Below, piece after piece: positions 43,956 to 53,000 of a stretch of DNA of 64,000 bases. Positions within the stretch are counted from its first letter, which is position 1, and every line of letters begins with the position of its first letter. The position numbers and the translations under genes are program-made. This DNA is from Lewinella sp. LCG006 (GTDB lineage Bacteria; Bacteroidota; Bacteroidia; Chitinophagales; Saprospiraceae). The stretch is taken from positions 682,001 through 746,000 of the forward strand of contig NZ_CP160680.1 of NCBI RefSeq assembly GCF_040784935.1. Direction: 5' to 3'. Under the pieces are notes generated by a model. It did not search any database. It saw only the letters and a program-made list of their open reading frames with translations, and had not been told where the DNA came from.

Positions 43956-45242
43956 CTAAACAGCCCCCAAAACAGGTGCTTGCTTTATTTTATGATAGAA
44001 ATAGACAATAGCGATTATTGTAGTTGCACAACTCACGAGCGCAACTAAGTAGCTCATTTTGGTAAAAAAAATCAACCAGCTGAGCTCTCCCTGGCCAAAA
44101 TTTCTATACAACAAGGTCAAGACACTACCGGCGTAGCCCCAGGCATCCGCTAGGTAGATTAAAAAGCCTACATTGGCGACACTGCCCAAGGCAGCGATCA
44201 GTCGTTCGAAAAGGATGGCGTTGTACGGGATGTAAATAATATAAAGCCCGGCACCGATTAGGATCATCCACCAAGCACCCGGCAAAACGCCCGCCTGAAA
44301 CGCAATGGTACTACCACCCACCACAAGGCCGCCGCCGAGAATCAACCAGAGATAGAGTAAAAAAGCTGTTCGGTTATTGCGAATAAACATGGTGAGCGCC
44401 AGCATCACTAAAGTGAGCACCGCAATGGGTAATTCTGCCAAAGTAAAGATAGCCGGAGCATCTCCGTAACCGAGGCCAGTCCACAGTTCCAGCGCAAAAT
44501 TGTCTCGAAAATCACGATAGATGGTGATACTTACGTAGCAAACGATGAGTGCCAGGATGCCCAAACCATGCTTGCGAGAAAAGGCTTTTCGTTCCACTTT
44601 GGTCATGGGGGCTCGTTCCGTACGCAGCGCGACATCTTGGTTGCTTGGTTGCGGAATTTTTTCCATCAGCCAACCTCCAAGCACCAAGCCGGGTAAGAAG
44701 ATAGCGCCGGTAGCAAAAGGCATCCAGTATTCGCTTACGGACTGGTACTGGATCAGCCAGGCTCCTACCGATTTTACCACGCCGGAAGCAACAATAAAGC
44801 TAGCACACAGGGCGGCGCCCAGTAATTCGGTGGTTTGCCGGCCTTCGAGATAACTAAAAACCACGCCCCAGACCATGCCTAATGGGAGTCCGTTGAGGAA
44901 TAAAAACAGCAAACTCCATCCGGAATCTTTGCTGAGCGCAAACCCCAACAAGGCCAACCAGGCGATCCCCACCAACCTAAGCAACATCCGAAAACGCACC
45001 CCGGGGCGCAATTCCGAAATGAATTTGATACCAATGAATTTGGACGTCGCATAACCCAATACCTGCGCGATGATGATCGCTATTTTAAAGTCGACCACCA
45101 TCCCCACAGCAGTGGCTGTTTCGTAAGCTGCAACGGTAAATGGTCGCCGAAATGCGTACATACAGAAATAGGTAGCAAAGGACGTACACATAGCAAACAC
45201 CGTGATGGCCAAAGGCGACCATTTCGCAACAGGACGAAACAT
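43956..45242 (-). CDS. DUF5690 family MFS-type transporter
   Basis: 428 residues with 12 predicted transmembrane segments. It begins MFRPVAKWSPLAITVFAMCTSFATYFCMYAFRRPFTVAAYE, typical of DUF5690 (major facilitator fold, in the region of glycerol-3-phosphate/organophosphate transporters; RRPFTVA is reminiscent of the GlpT/UhpT start). The central loop (about 205-225) is cytosolic and charged. It starts 7 bp after the phosphonatase-like gene, so the pair is tightly coupled. Inferred role: inner-membrane uptake of the phosphonate or its product. Confidence 0.88.
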   Translation of the reverse strand: MFRPVAKWSPLAITVFAMCTSFATYFCMYAFRRPFTVAAYETATAVGMVVDFKIAIIIAQVLGYATSKFIGIKFISELRPGVRFRMLLRLVGIAWLALLGFALSKDSGWSLLFLFLNGLPLGMVWGVVFSYLEGRQTTELLGAALCASFIVASGVVKSVGAWLIQYQSVSEYWMPFATGAIFLPGLVLGGWLMEKIPQPSNQDVALRTERAPMTKVERKAFSRKHGLGILALIVCYVSITIYRDFRDNFALELWTGLGYGDAPAIFTLAELPIAVLTLVMLALTMFIRNNRTAFLLYLWLILGGGLVVGGSTIAFQAGVLPGAWWMILIGAGLYIIYIPYNAILFERLIAALGSVANVGFLIYLADAWGYAGSVLTLLYRNFGQGELSWLIFFTKMSYLVALVSCATTIIAIVYFYHKIKQAPVLGAV

Positions 45243-45249
45243 AGAATAG

Positions 45250-45999
45250 CTATTTAGCAGCGTTCGTTTGTAAATACCGGGTGATCGCTTTTGGCAACAA
45301 CTCTATGGACGACAACAGTTCATGGTGGGGATAAGCCTTAAGTGCTTCCTCCGTATGCGTACCATTGGTCACACCCAGGTTGAGGCCCACACCAGCAGCG
45401 GCACCTGCTTGTAGGTCGGCCGGGGTATCTCCGATTTTCACTACCCGCTTGGGGTCGGTAATCCCAAAGGTTTTCATGGCATGCAAAATCATCGCCGGGT
45501 GCGGGCGACCCGCTCCGGTTTCATCAGGTGTAAGCGACAAATCGATGATGGCATCCGGGCTTATTGCCCTGAAGTTATCGTCTAGTCCTATATTCCAACC
45601 CAGACGATCGAGGATGATATTGGCCACCTTGCGGTAAAAACCGGTGGTGAGGACGATTTTAATATTTCGTTCCCGCAGCCATGCGAAGGTTGCGAGTGCT
45701 CCCTCGGTGGGTACTACTTCGGCCGTTTGGTAATGTGTCTCTAAAACGTGCCGAAAGTGGTCGTAGGTAATTTGCACTTTTTCCTGGTAGACATTAGTAC
45801 CGGCATCCATTTTTTTCGCCCACAAGGTTTGGACAACTTCCAACTTAGGGAGGCCCTGCATGGCTTTAATCTGGTCTTTATCAGCATCCAGACCGGTCTC
45901 TACGGCGGCCTGGTAAAAACAATGTTCTACTTCAGATTGATCGCGTACGGTGGTTCCCGCCATATCGAAAACGACCATTTCAATTTCATTCGTCAACAT
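45250..45999 (-). CDS. Phosphonatase-like HAD hydrolase (TIGR03351 type)
   Basis: 249 residues. HAD motif I FDMAGTTVRD (nucleophile Asp12; DMAGT is the PhnX-like form), cap with AMQGLPKLEVVQ (Lys52 near the position of the Schiff-base Lys of PhnX; equivalence is inferred), motif II LTTGFYR, motif III region GAGRPHPAMI and motif IV KIGDTPADLQAG. This is the phosphonatase-like family that, from established annotation, co-occurs with TIGR03364 FAD oxidoreductases. Expected reaction: hydrolytic P-C cleavage of a phosphonoaldehyde to an aldehyde and phosphate. It lies between the XRE-cupin regulator (36-bp gap) and the transporter (7-bp gap). Cytoplasmic. Confidence 0.9.
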   Translation of the reverse strand: MLTNEIEMVVFDMAGTTVRDQSEVEHCFYQAAVETGLDADKDQIKAMQGLPKLEVVQTLWAKKMDAGTNVYQEKVQITYDHFRHVLETHYQTAEVVPTEGALATFAWLRERNIKIVLTTGFYRKVANIILDRLGWNIGLDDNFRAISPDAIIDLSLTPDETGAGRPHPAMILHAMKTFGITDPKRVVKIGDTPADLQAGAAAGVGLNLGVTNGTHTEEALKAYPHHELLSSIELLPKAITRYLQTNAAK

Positions 46000-46035
46000 G
46001 TGATGGATAGATTATTTTTAGTGGGTAGGTTATTA

Positions 46036-46617
46036 TTAATCCGATACTTTATCGTACAAATAGAGCACCAGCATTTTAGCAGTTTCCTCTCCTTCGTTGC
46101 GAGGTACGTGCAATCGGCGGCCATCATAAAGCAAAGCATCTCCCTTCTTTAGGGGAATCACCTCTTCTTCGATTTGGTATTGCAACGCTCCCTGAAGGAC
46201 AAATTTGAACTCCCAGGCATCGGTACTCACCATGGCGCGTTTGGCACCAGGCTCAATGTCTAACATGACAGCCTCTAACGTGAAATCACTGAAGCTTCGT
46301 TCCAACATTCGCTCGTAGCGGAAACCCACGGCCTCTTCTTCTTTCTCGATGACCTGCCGCTCTGCCACCGTACGGTGGATGTATTTCTGAGGAGCTTCAA
46401 AGGAAAGTCCCTGAAAAAAAACCTCTGGCAATAGATCAAGGGCTTTAATAAGACTCAAAAGCACCGGCAGAGAAGGCACTGTACGGCCATTTTCGATCTT
46501 GGACAAGAGGCTTTTGCTCACGCCAGCCAGCTCTGCCAATCCAGCAACGGTCTTGTCCTGTTCTTTGCGCAATTGGCGAATCCGGTGGCCAATGTCCGAT
46601 AACAAATGTTCACTCAT
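46036..46617 (-). CDS. XRE-family regulator with C-terminal cupin domain
   Basis: 193 residues from the ATG at 46617 (MSEHLLSDIGHRIRQLRKEQDKTVAGLAELAGVSKSLLSKIENGRTVPSLPVLLSLIKAL): a classic N-terminal helix-turn-helix. An upstream in-frame ATG at 46668 lies before the -7 box and is rejected. The cupin domain spans about 120-190 (EFKFVLQGALQYQIEEEVIPLKKGDALLYDGRRLHVPRN). XRE-cupin proteins usually sense a small ligand and control adjacent catabolic genes. It is first in the leftward operon and probably autoregulated through the palindrome at 46651-46671. Confidence 0.92.
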   Translation of the reverse strand: MSEHLLSDIGHRIRQLRKEQDKTVAGLAELAGVSKSLLSKIENGRTVPSLPVLLSLIKALDLLPEVFFQGLSFEAPQKYIHRTVAERQVIEKEEEAVGFRYERMLERSFSDFTLEAVMLDIEPGAKRAMVSTDAWEFKFVLQGALQYQIEEEVIPLKKGDALLYDGRRLHVPRNEGEETAKMLVLYLYDKVSD

Positions 46618-46636
46618 TATTCTATTATCTTGGTTA

Positions 46637-46671
46637 CAAATGTAAAAGCATAGTTGATAAATAATCAACTA
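46637..46671 (-). promoter_or_regulatory. Promoter and candidate operator of the XRE-cupin operon
   Basis: On the minus strand TTG, 21 nt, then TACATTTG (46644-46637), a full -7 match. The perfect palindrome TAGTTGAT-AAATA-ATCAACTA (46651-46671) covers the -33 box and spacer, a position suited to repression. TTACAAATGTAA-like sequence overlaps the -7 box. Confidence 0.65.
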
Positions 46672-46772
46672 CAAATACACAAATAATTCTTTTTACAAAA
46701 ACTTAAACATCAATTAACTCAACAAAAACAACACCTCTTTTACAATGTACCTAATTTCACCGCCAGAAAGAA

Positions 46773-46792
46773 AAGTTTCTTATTTGTAAACA
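46773..46792 (+). promoter_or_regulatory. Motif shared with the SusC upstream region (copy 1)
   Basis: AAGTTTCTTATTTGT followed by AAACA, 12 nt before the oxidoreductase start codon. The first 15 bases are identical to 49768-49782 and 19 of 20 match overall. It contains TATTTG, a partial -7 box. Confidence 0.6.
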
Positions 46793-46804
46793 TACTCCTT
46801 CTAC

Positions 46805-47938
46805 ATGCCAACATCACACTACGACCTGGCCGTCATCGGAGGCGGTATTGTCGGAACAGCCCACGCCTATCACGCTGCCCAAGTTGGGCAAAAAGTAGCT
46901 CTCTTCGAACGCAATGACCGCCCAGTAGGAGCAACCATCCGCAACTTCGGGATGGTCTGGCCCATTGGGCAAGCTCCCGATCGGCTCGAACGCGCCTTAC
47001 GCAGCCGCCAACACTGGCTCGACCTCGCTGAGAAAAGTAAATTCTGGGCAACAGCAGCCGGGTCACTCCACCTCGCCTACCAAGCCGACGAGATGGAAGT
47101 ACTCACCGAATTTGCGGAGCTGGCTGGCGCACAAGGCTACCAAGTTGCACTAACCTCCTCCCAAAAGGTGGTCGATTACACTCCTGCCGTAAAAAAAGAA
47201 GGTCTGCTCGGTGCTTTATACAGCCATACCGAAGTGAATGTAGACCCTCGCCAGGCCATCACTCAAATTCACGCTTTTCTTGGGGAACAACTGGGTGTAG
47301 ACCTTTATTACCGACACACCATTCGGGAAATCAATTATCCCCGTCTACATACCGCCGAGCAATCCTGGACCGCCGATCGCATCATCATCGCTGGAGGAGA
47401 TGACCTCTCCACCTTGTATCCTGAGCTCTTGGCGCAAGCACCTTTGCAACGTTGCAAACTACAAATGATGCGAACTGCTCCACAGCCCAACAACTGGCAA
47501 TTGGGGGCAAATTTAGCTGGCGGGCTCACCCTGCAACACTACGCGGCCTTTGCCCAGTGCGAGCACCTGCCCGCGCTCAAAGCACGGATTGCTCGCGAAC
47601 TGCCCACTTACAACCAGCACGGCATCCACGTAATGGTGTCCCAAACCGCCTTGGGAGAACTCACCATCGGAGACAGTCATGAGTATGACTATACTCCCAG
47701 CCCCTTCGATAAACAAGCGATCAATCAACTCATTCTCGATTATTTGCATCGTTTTGCGAAAGCACCTGATCTGGAAATTGCCGAATATTGGCACGGCGTC
47801 TACGCCAAAATGATGAACGGCGCTACCGAACTGATTCTCCATCCCGAACCAGGAGTGACGATTGTAACCGGATTAGGCGGGGCAGGAATGACCCTTTCCT
47901 TTGGGCTTGCTGAAGAGATCATTAACGAAAACATCTGA
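46805..47938 (+). CDS. FAD-dependent oxidoreductase, TIGR03364 family (phosphonate-associated)
   Basis: 377 residues. N-terminal dinucleotide-binding motif VIGGGIVGTAHAYHAAQ (about 9-25), FERNDRPVGATIRNFGMVWPIGQ (substrate/FAD segment typical of this clade of the D-amino-acid-oxidase family), and C-terminal FAD motif VTGLGGAGMTLSFGLAEEI. From established annotation, this clade co-occurs with phosphonatase-like hydrolases and is proposed to oxidatively deaminate an aminophosphonate such as 2-aminoethylphosphonate or a derivative. It is divergently transcribed from the XRE-cupin operon and heads a three-gene rightward operon (33-bp gap to the PHP gene). Cytoplasmic. Confidence 0.9.
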   Translation: MPTSHYDLAVIGGGIVGTAHAYHAAQVGQKVALFERNDRPVGATIRNFGMVWPIGQAPDRLERALRSRQHWLDLAEKSKFWATAAGSLHLAYQADEMEVLTEFAELAGAQGYQVALTSSQKVVDYTPAVKKEGLLGALYSHTEVNVDPRQAITQIHAFLGEQLGVDLYYRHTIREINYPRLHTAEQSWTADRIIIAGGDDLSTLYPELLAQAPLQRCKLQMMRTAPQPNNWQLGANLAGGLTLQHYAAFAQCEHLPALKARIARELPTYNQHGIHVMVSQTALGELTIGDSHEYDYTPSPFDKQAINQLILDYLHRFAKAPDLEIAEYWHGVYAKMMNGATELILHPEPGVTIVTGLGGAGMTLSFGLAEEIINENI

Positions 47939-47971
47939 CCAAAACCACCAACCTATCAAAAACCAGTCATT

Positions 47972-49093
47972 ATGAAACATTCCCTCCTAATCCTGTTTTG
48001 CCTTTGCTCCTTAAGCAACAGTATAGCACAATCAAGTGCCGACCATGCCCACGAGCGGGCCATTCATTTTCCTGATATACCAGGGTATACAACCATTGTT
48101 TCTGACTTTCATCAGCATACCGTTTTTTCAGATGGCAGCGTGTGGCCGGATATTAGGATACAGGAAGCACTCCGTGATAGTATTGATGTAATTTCTCTAA
48201 CCGAGCACCTCGAATACCAACCGCACAAAGAAGACCTACCCCACCCTGATCGCAATCGTGCGTTCGAACTAGCGGAGCAATTTGCCCGTCCTTACGATAT
48301 ATTGGTAATTCCCGGTGCAGAAATCACCCGCAAGATGCCTCCGGGACATACCAACGCCATTTTCATTGAAGATGCCAATAAACTTTTGATCGAAGACTCG
48401 CTGGAGGTCTTTGTGGAAGCCAATCGCCAGGGAGCATTTGTTTTTTCTAATCACCCCAACTGGATTGCTCAACGAAGAGACGGCGTAGCTTTTCTCAATG
48501 ATTTTCATCGACTGCTAATTGATCAAAAACTACTCCATGGAATAGAAGTCGTCAATGACCTCACCTTTAGCGACGAAGCATTGCAGATCGCTATTGATCA
48601 CGGCCTGACCATCATGGGCACTTCAGACATCCACGGATTGGTAGACTGGCAATACGAAATTCCTCACGGTGGCCACCGCCCAGTCACCTTGATTTTCGCA
48701 CTCGAACGCACTCCTGAAGCACTCAAAGAAGCTTTGTTTGCCGGACGAACGGTGGTTTGGTTTAGGAATACCCTTATTGGTCATAGTGAACACCTTCTGC
48801 CGTTGATCAATAGTAGCCTGAGTGTCTCCAAAGCTGCCTACCAGGGAATCTCGTCCGTACTAGACGTCACTATTTATAATGACAGTGATGTGGAATATTT
48901 ATTGGCTACCCAAGACCAGTACAACTTTCACGACAACGCTGGCCTTGTCACGCTCCTTCCCAACACAACGACTACTTTTTCCGTAAAGACAATGGATCAG
49001 CTCCGTAGCCTGGAGCTCCATTTTGAAGTAATGAATGCCATAACGGCTCCAAGGGTACACCCTTCGATTACCATTCCCGTCACCATAGAATAA
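47972..49093 (+). CDS. Secreted PHP-domain phosphodiesterase-like protein
   Basis: 373 residues; signal peptide MKHSLLILFCLCSLSNSIAQ. PHP metal-binding motifs: SDFHQHTVFSDGS (HxH, about 45-57), LTEHLEY, IPGAEITRKMPPGHTNAIF (Glu and His), FSNHPNW and GTSDIHG. A C-terminal beta domain (about 285-373) follows. Resembles proteins annotated as Sb-PDE-type phosphodiesterases of the PHP family, which hydrolyse organophosphate diesters. Here it sits between the oxidoreductase and the PhnZ-like gene (8-bp gap), so hydrolysis of a phosphonate ester in the periplasm is a reasonable inference. Family sure; substrate unknown. Confidence 0.85.
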   Translation: MKHSLLILFCLCSLSNSIAQSSADHAHERAIHFPDIPGYTTIVSDFHQHTVFSDGSVWPDIRIQEALRDSIDVISLTEHLEYQPHKEDLPHPDRNRAFELAEQFARPYDILVIPGAEITRKMPPGHTNAIFIEDANKLLIEDSLEVFVEANRQGAFVFSNHPNWIAQRRDGVAFLNDFHRLLIDQKLLHGIEVVNDLTFSDEALQIAIDHGLTIMGTSDIHGLVDWQYEIPHGGHRPVTLIFALERTPEALKEALFAGRTVVWFRNTLIGHSEHLLPLINSSLSVSKAAYQGISSVLDVTIYNDSDVEYLLATQDQYNFHDNAGLVTLLPNTTTTFSVKTMDQLRSLELHFEVMNAITAPRVHPSITIPVTIE

Positions 49094-49101
49094 CCCTTGC
49101 A

Positions 49102-49674
49102 ATGACCATTGAAGAAAAAAAAGACCTTATCCTTGGGCTTTTTCACCAACACGGGGAGGCCGCTTACGGGGAACAAATCACGCAAAATTCCCACGCAGTA
49201 CAAGCGGGCTTAATCGCACAGGCGCAAGGGTATCACGAAGAACTCATCCTGGCTGCATTTTTGCACGACATTGGGCATTTATTGCCAGCCATTGAGGAGC
49301 AAAAAATCCAAAGTATGGGCAACTTTGGCACCGAGGCCCACGACCGAATTGGTGAGGAATTTCTTCGTCAGCTGGGCTTCCGGGAACGGTTGCTGACCAC
49401 TATTCGCAACCACGTAGATGCCAAACGTTACCTCTGCTTTGCGGATACTGCTTATTACAATACCCTTTCTGATGCTAGTAAAGAAACGCTTCGCTATCAG
49501 GGTGGCCCGATGCAAATGCGTGAAGCTAAAGACTTTGAGCAATCGCCTTTTTTCACCGACTCAATTGTGCTACGAAAAATTGACGAGCAAGCCAAGGACA
49601 CCACTTTTACCATCAAGCCTGAGCACTGGGACTATCTGACAGCATTGTTGCTTAACGCTAAGCGCTATCAATAA
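49102..49674 (+). CDS. PhnZ-like HD-domain mixed-valence diiron oxygenase
   Basis: 190 residues, the usual PhnZ length. HD motifs: YGEQITQNSHAVQ (Tyr22, Glu24, His31), LHDIGHL (His55, Asp56, His59) and a later DxH-like TTIRNHVDAKRYLCF segment (His at about 98). This matches the phosphonate-operon-associated HDIG family (TIGR03276). PhnZ oxidatively cleaves 1-hydroxy-2-aminoethylphosphonate to glycine and phosphate. Canonical PhnZ has, as I recall, Tyr-x-Gly-Glu before the T-Q-x-x-His; here it is Tyr-Gly-Glu, so substrate gating may differ. No PhnY-type 2-oxoglutarate dioxygenase gene is seen in the window. Last gene of the rightward catabolic operon. Confidence 0.9.
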   Translation: MTIEEKKDLILGLFHQHGEAAYGEQITQNSHAVQAGLIAQAQGYHEELILAAFLHDIGHLLPAIEEQKIQSMGNFGTEAHDRIGEEFLRQLGFRERLLTTIRNHVDAKRYLCFADTAYYNTLSDASKETLRYQGGPMQMREAKDFEQSPFFTDSIVLRKIDEQAKDTTFTIKPEHWDYLTALLLNAKRYQ

Positions 49675-49691
49675 AGGCAAGTGCTAAACGC

Positions 49692-49743
49692 AGCTTGGGT
49701 TTCAACCCGAGCTTGGCGATACGCTCGGGTTGAAACTCAAGCT
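49692..49743. terminator. 21-bp-arm inverted repeat after the PhnZ-like gene
   Basis: Arms 49692-49712 and 49723-49743 with a single G-U-type mismatch around a 10-nt loop, 17 bp after the stop of the PhnZ-like gene. Probably ends or stabilises the catabolic transcript; no T tract. Confidence 0.6.
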
Positions 49744-49767
49744 ACAGGAACGGTAGACACCACCACC

Positions 49768-49787
49768 AAGTTTCTTATTTGTCAACA
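49768..49787 (+). promoter_or_regulatory. Motif shared with the oxidoreductase upstream region (copy 2)
   Basis: AAGTTTCTTATTTGT followed by CAACA; 15 identical bases with 46773-46787. Suggests the SusC/SusD genes share a regulator or promoter type with the catabolic operon, with a leader of about 220 nt. Confidence 0.55.
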
Positions 49788-49951
49788 AAAGAAGCCACCT
49801 CTATTCTTACAACTATTTGAAAATCAGAAGTTAACTGTTTTTACACTGATCTAAGGATTTCTTAACTCATACTTAATTGTAAACTTTTGCAGGAGCCTGA
49901 GTTTGTTAGCAACTTTACTGAATCTTAATCGAAAGACTAGGAAACAAAAAA

Positions 49952-49982
49952 GAGCCTGGGTGACGGCCATCACCCAAAGCTC
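49952..49982 (+). promoter_or_regulatory. Leader hairpin before SusC
   Basis: Stem TGGGTGA/TCACCCA (49957-49963 with 49970-49976), extended by GAGC/GCTC, loop CGGCCA, ending 32 nt before the SusC ATG. Could be an attenuator or ribosome-access control element. Confidence 0.45.
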
Positions 49983-50014
49983 TCCACATTTTTACATGTT
50001 TAAAACACTAAATT

Positions 50015-53000
50015 ATGAAACTTGCTCTACATGTGCAAGCACGTCACTTCTATATCCAGAAGTGTCGTCCACTCGCCTTTTTTGTTCTTTTGAGCCTAAT
50101 TTCAGTAGCCCTTACGGGCCAGACCACCGTTAGCGGCACGGTCTTGGAAGAAGGCACGCAAACTCCACTTATCGGCGTAAACATCATCGTCAAAGGAGCG
50201 CCTACCGGGACAATTACCGACTTTGACGGAAAATACAAAATAGAAGTACCCGCAGAAGATGCCGTACTTCTTTTTTCGTTTGTGGGATATGCGACCCAGG
50301 AAATTGCCGTTACTGGCCAGAGAGAAATCAATGTCAGCCTTAGTGAGGGCATTGGTCTGGACGAGGTGACTGTTACGGCACTAGGTATTGCCCGAGAAGA
50401 AAAATCGCTGGGCTATGCTGTTCAAGAAGTCAACGGAGAAGACATCAGTGCGGCCAACAGTGCCAACCTCGTGAGCACCCTCGCTGGCCGCGCAGCAGGA
50501 GTACAAGTTGTGACCAACGGAACCGGCGCCGGACAATCGGCCAGTGTTGTGATCCGTGGTTATTCCTCTTTGGGAGGCGACAACCAGCCGCTTTTTGTGG
50601 TAGACGGTACGCCGATCAACAATACCACCGACACCCGGACGAACACCAGCGGTATTGCCTCCAACATGAACGTTGATTACGGCAACGGTGCCGGAGAGAT
50701 CAACCCTGATGATATTGAATCTATTTCCGTGTTAAAAGGAGCCAACGCAACGGCGCTTTACGGCTCACGTGCGGCCAATGGCGCCATCATCATCACGACG
50801 AAATCCGGTAAAAATCGCAAAGGCATTGGTGTTGCTGTCAACTCTAAAACCACCTTTGAAACCATGCTCGCTGGCCCTGAGTACCAACGTGTATACGGCC
50901 AGGGAAAAAACTTTGACTTCGCTTTCGTGGATGGCTACGGCAACGGTACTTTTGATGGTGTCGACGAAAGCTGGGGCCCACGCCTCGACGGTACGCTTCG
51001 TCCACAACACGACTCTCCTACCGCCAACGGTCTACGCGGTGGTGATGTCCACGGTCTTGACTTCGTGCTCGGCGCCAGCGGTGTAAACCTTGATCGTCGC
51101 GGAGACATTACCCCCACGCCTTTCATTGATCCCGGTGACCCAGTGGAAAACTTCCTGGAAACCGGTTATACAACAACCAACAACTTCTCATTTTTCGGTT
51201 CTAACGACCGCGGTAACTTCCGCTTATCTTACACCAACCTGGACAACAAAGGCATGCTCCCTAACACGGACTTGCGCCGGAACACGGTTGCCTTTTCTGC
51301 GGACTACAACCTGTCGGATCGCCTGACGGTTTCTGCCAACACCAATTATATCCGTACGGATAGCGACAACCGCCACGTGAACGGCTACGGTACAGAGTCA
51401 GTCATGTACCTCTTCATTTGGTGGGGACAGCAGGTAGATGTAAACGGCCTGCGCAACTACTGGCAGGACGGCCTGGAAGGCTTCCAGCAGTTTAACTACA
51501 ACTACAACTACCACGACAACCCTTACTTCACGATGTACGAAAACACCAATGGCCTCGCCAAAGACCGACTCATTGGTAATATTTCTGCGAAGTACAAAAT
51601 CACCGACAACCTGAACTTTATGGTCCGCGGTGGCCGTGACTTCTTCTCCGAGTACCGTTTCATCAAGCGTGCCTACTCTACGCAGCGTTTCCCCAACGGG
51701 CAATACCGCGAAGACAAGATCAACTTCAACGAAACCAACATCGACTTCCTGTTGAACTATAGCAAAAGCCTGAACGAAGATTGGGACATCAGCCTCAATG
51801 CTGGTGGCAACCGGATGATCCAACAAAACCATTTTAGCGCAATTGCAGCTAATGCTCTTCTGATTCCTGGTGTTTACTCTCTTTCTAATGCTGACGGCCC
51901 GCTCATACAGGCAATTGATCGCCCCGAGCGCCAAATCAACTCGCTTTATGCCTTTGGCCAGGTGGGTTGGAGAAACCGTATTTATCTGGATGTAACTGGT
52001 CGTAACGACTGGTCTTCGACCTTACCACAAAGCAACAACTCTTACTTCTACCCATCCGTATCGGTGAGTGCAGTCATCAGTGAGATGCTGGATATTCCTT
52101 CCAGCAGTGCTTTGTCATTTGCTAAGTTACGCCTCGGCTGGGCACAGGTAGGTAGCGACACCGACCCTTATCGTCTGAACGACTTCTTTATCTTTAGCGA
52201 TACGCCTTGGGGCAGCAATGCGATTGCTTCACCAACGAATGTACTGCCCCCAACGGACCTGAAGCCAGAGCTGCAGACCTCTTACGAAGTAGGTGCTGAT
52301 GTTCGTTTCTTCCGCAATCGTTTGGGTGTAGACCTTACCTACTACAACAGTGTTTCCGAGAACCAGATTCTGGCCATCGAGTTGCCTGCTTCCTCCGGCA
52401 AAACTTCCCGCGTGATCAACGCTGGCAAGATTGAAAACCGCGGTATTGAATTGTTAATCAGCGCGACCCCCGTGAAGTCGAAAAATGGCCTCAACTGGAA
52501 CACTTTCTTCAACTTCTCGCGCAACACCAACGAAGTACTGGAACTGCCTGACGGTGTGGACCAATACGTTTACGGTGGCAATGGCATTACCCTGATTGCA
52601 GAGAAAGGTGGTTCATTAGGCGATATGTGGGGTACTGGTCTCAAGACCGTCCAAGACCCTAACAGCCCATTCTTCGGCGAGGTAATCTTCAACAATGGTC
52701 TGGTACAGCAGGACAACACCCTCCGCAAGGTGGGCAACTTCAATCCTGACTTCAACCTCGGCTGGTCGAATGAGCTTTCTTACAAAGGATTCTCCTTAAA
52801 CTTCCTCTTCGACTGGCGCCAGGGTGGTGAGTTACTTTCTCGTACGCGCCTGATCGCTGCCACTTCCGGAAACGTAGTAGAGACTTTATGGGGACGTGAC
52901 ACGGAGTTCGGTGGTGCCCACGATGGTATTTCGGATTCTGGCCTCACCTACATCGACGAATCTACGGGGGAAACCCGTACTGATGGTATCATTGGACAGG

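Larger units (their letters stand above)
49675..50014. other. Upstream region of the SusC/SusD operon
   Basis: 340 bp containing the hairpin at 49692-49743, the motif shared with the oxidoreductase promoter (49768-49787) and a hairpin close to the SusC start (49952-49982). No credible gene. Confidence 0.7.

Noticed and set aside
49903-50133. Possible leader peptide before SusC (TTG start)
   Set aside because: It overlaps the SusC start by over 100 bp, has a rare start codon and no ribosome-binding site; the AWVTAITQ part only reflects the hairpin.
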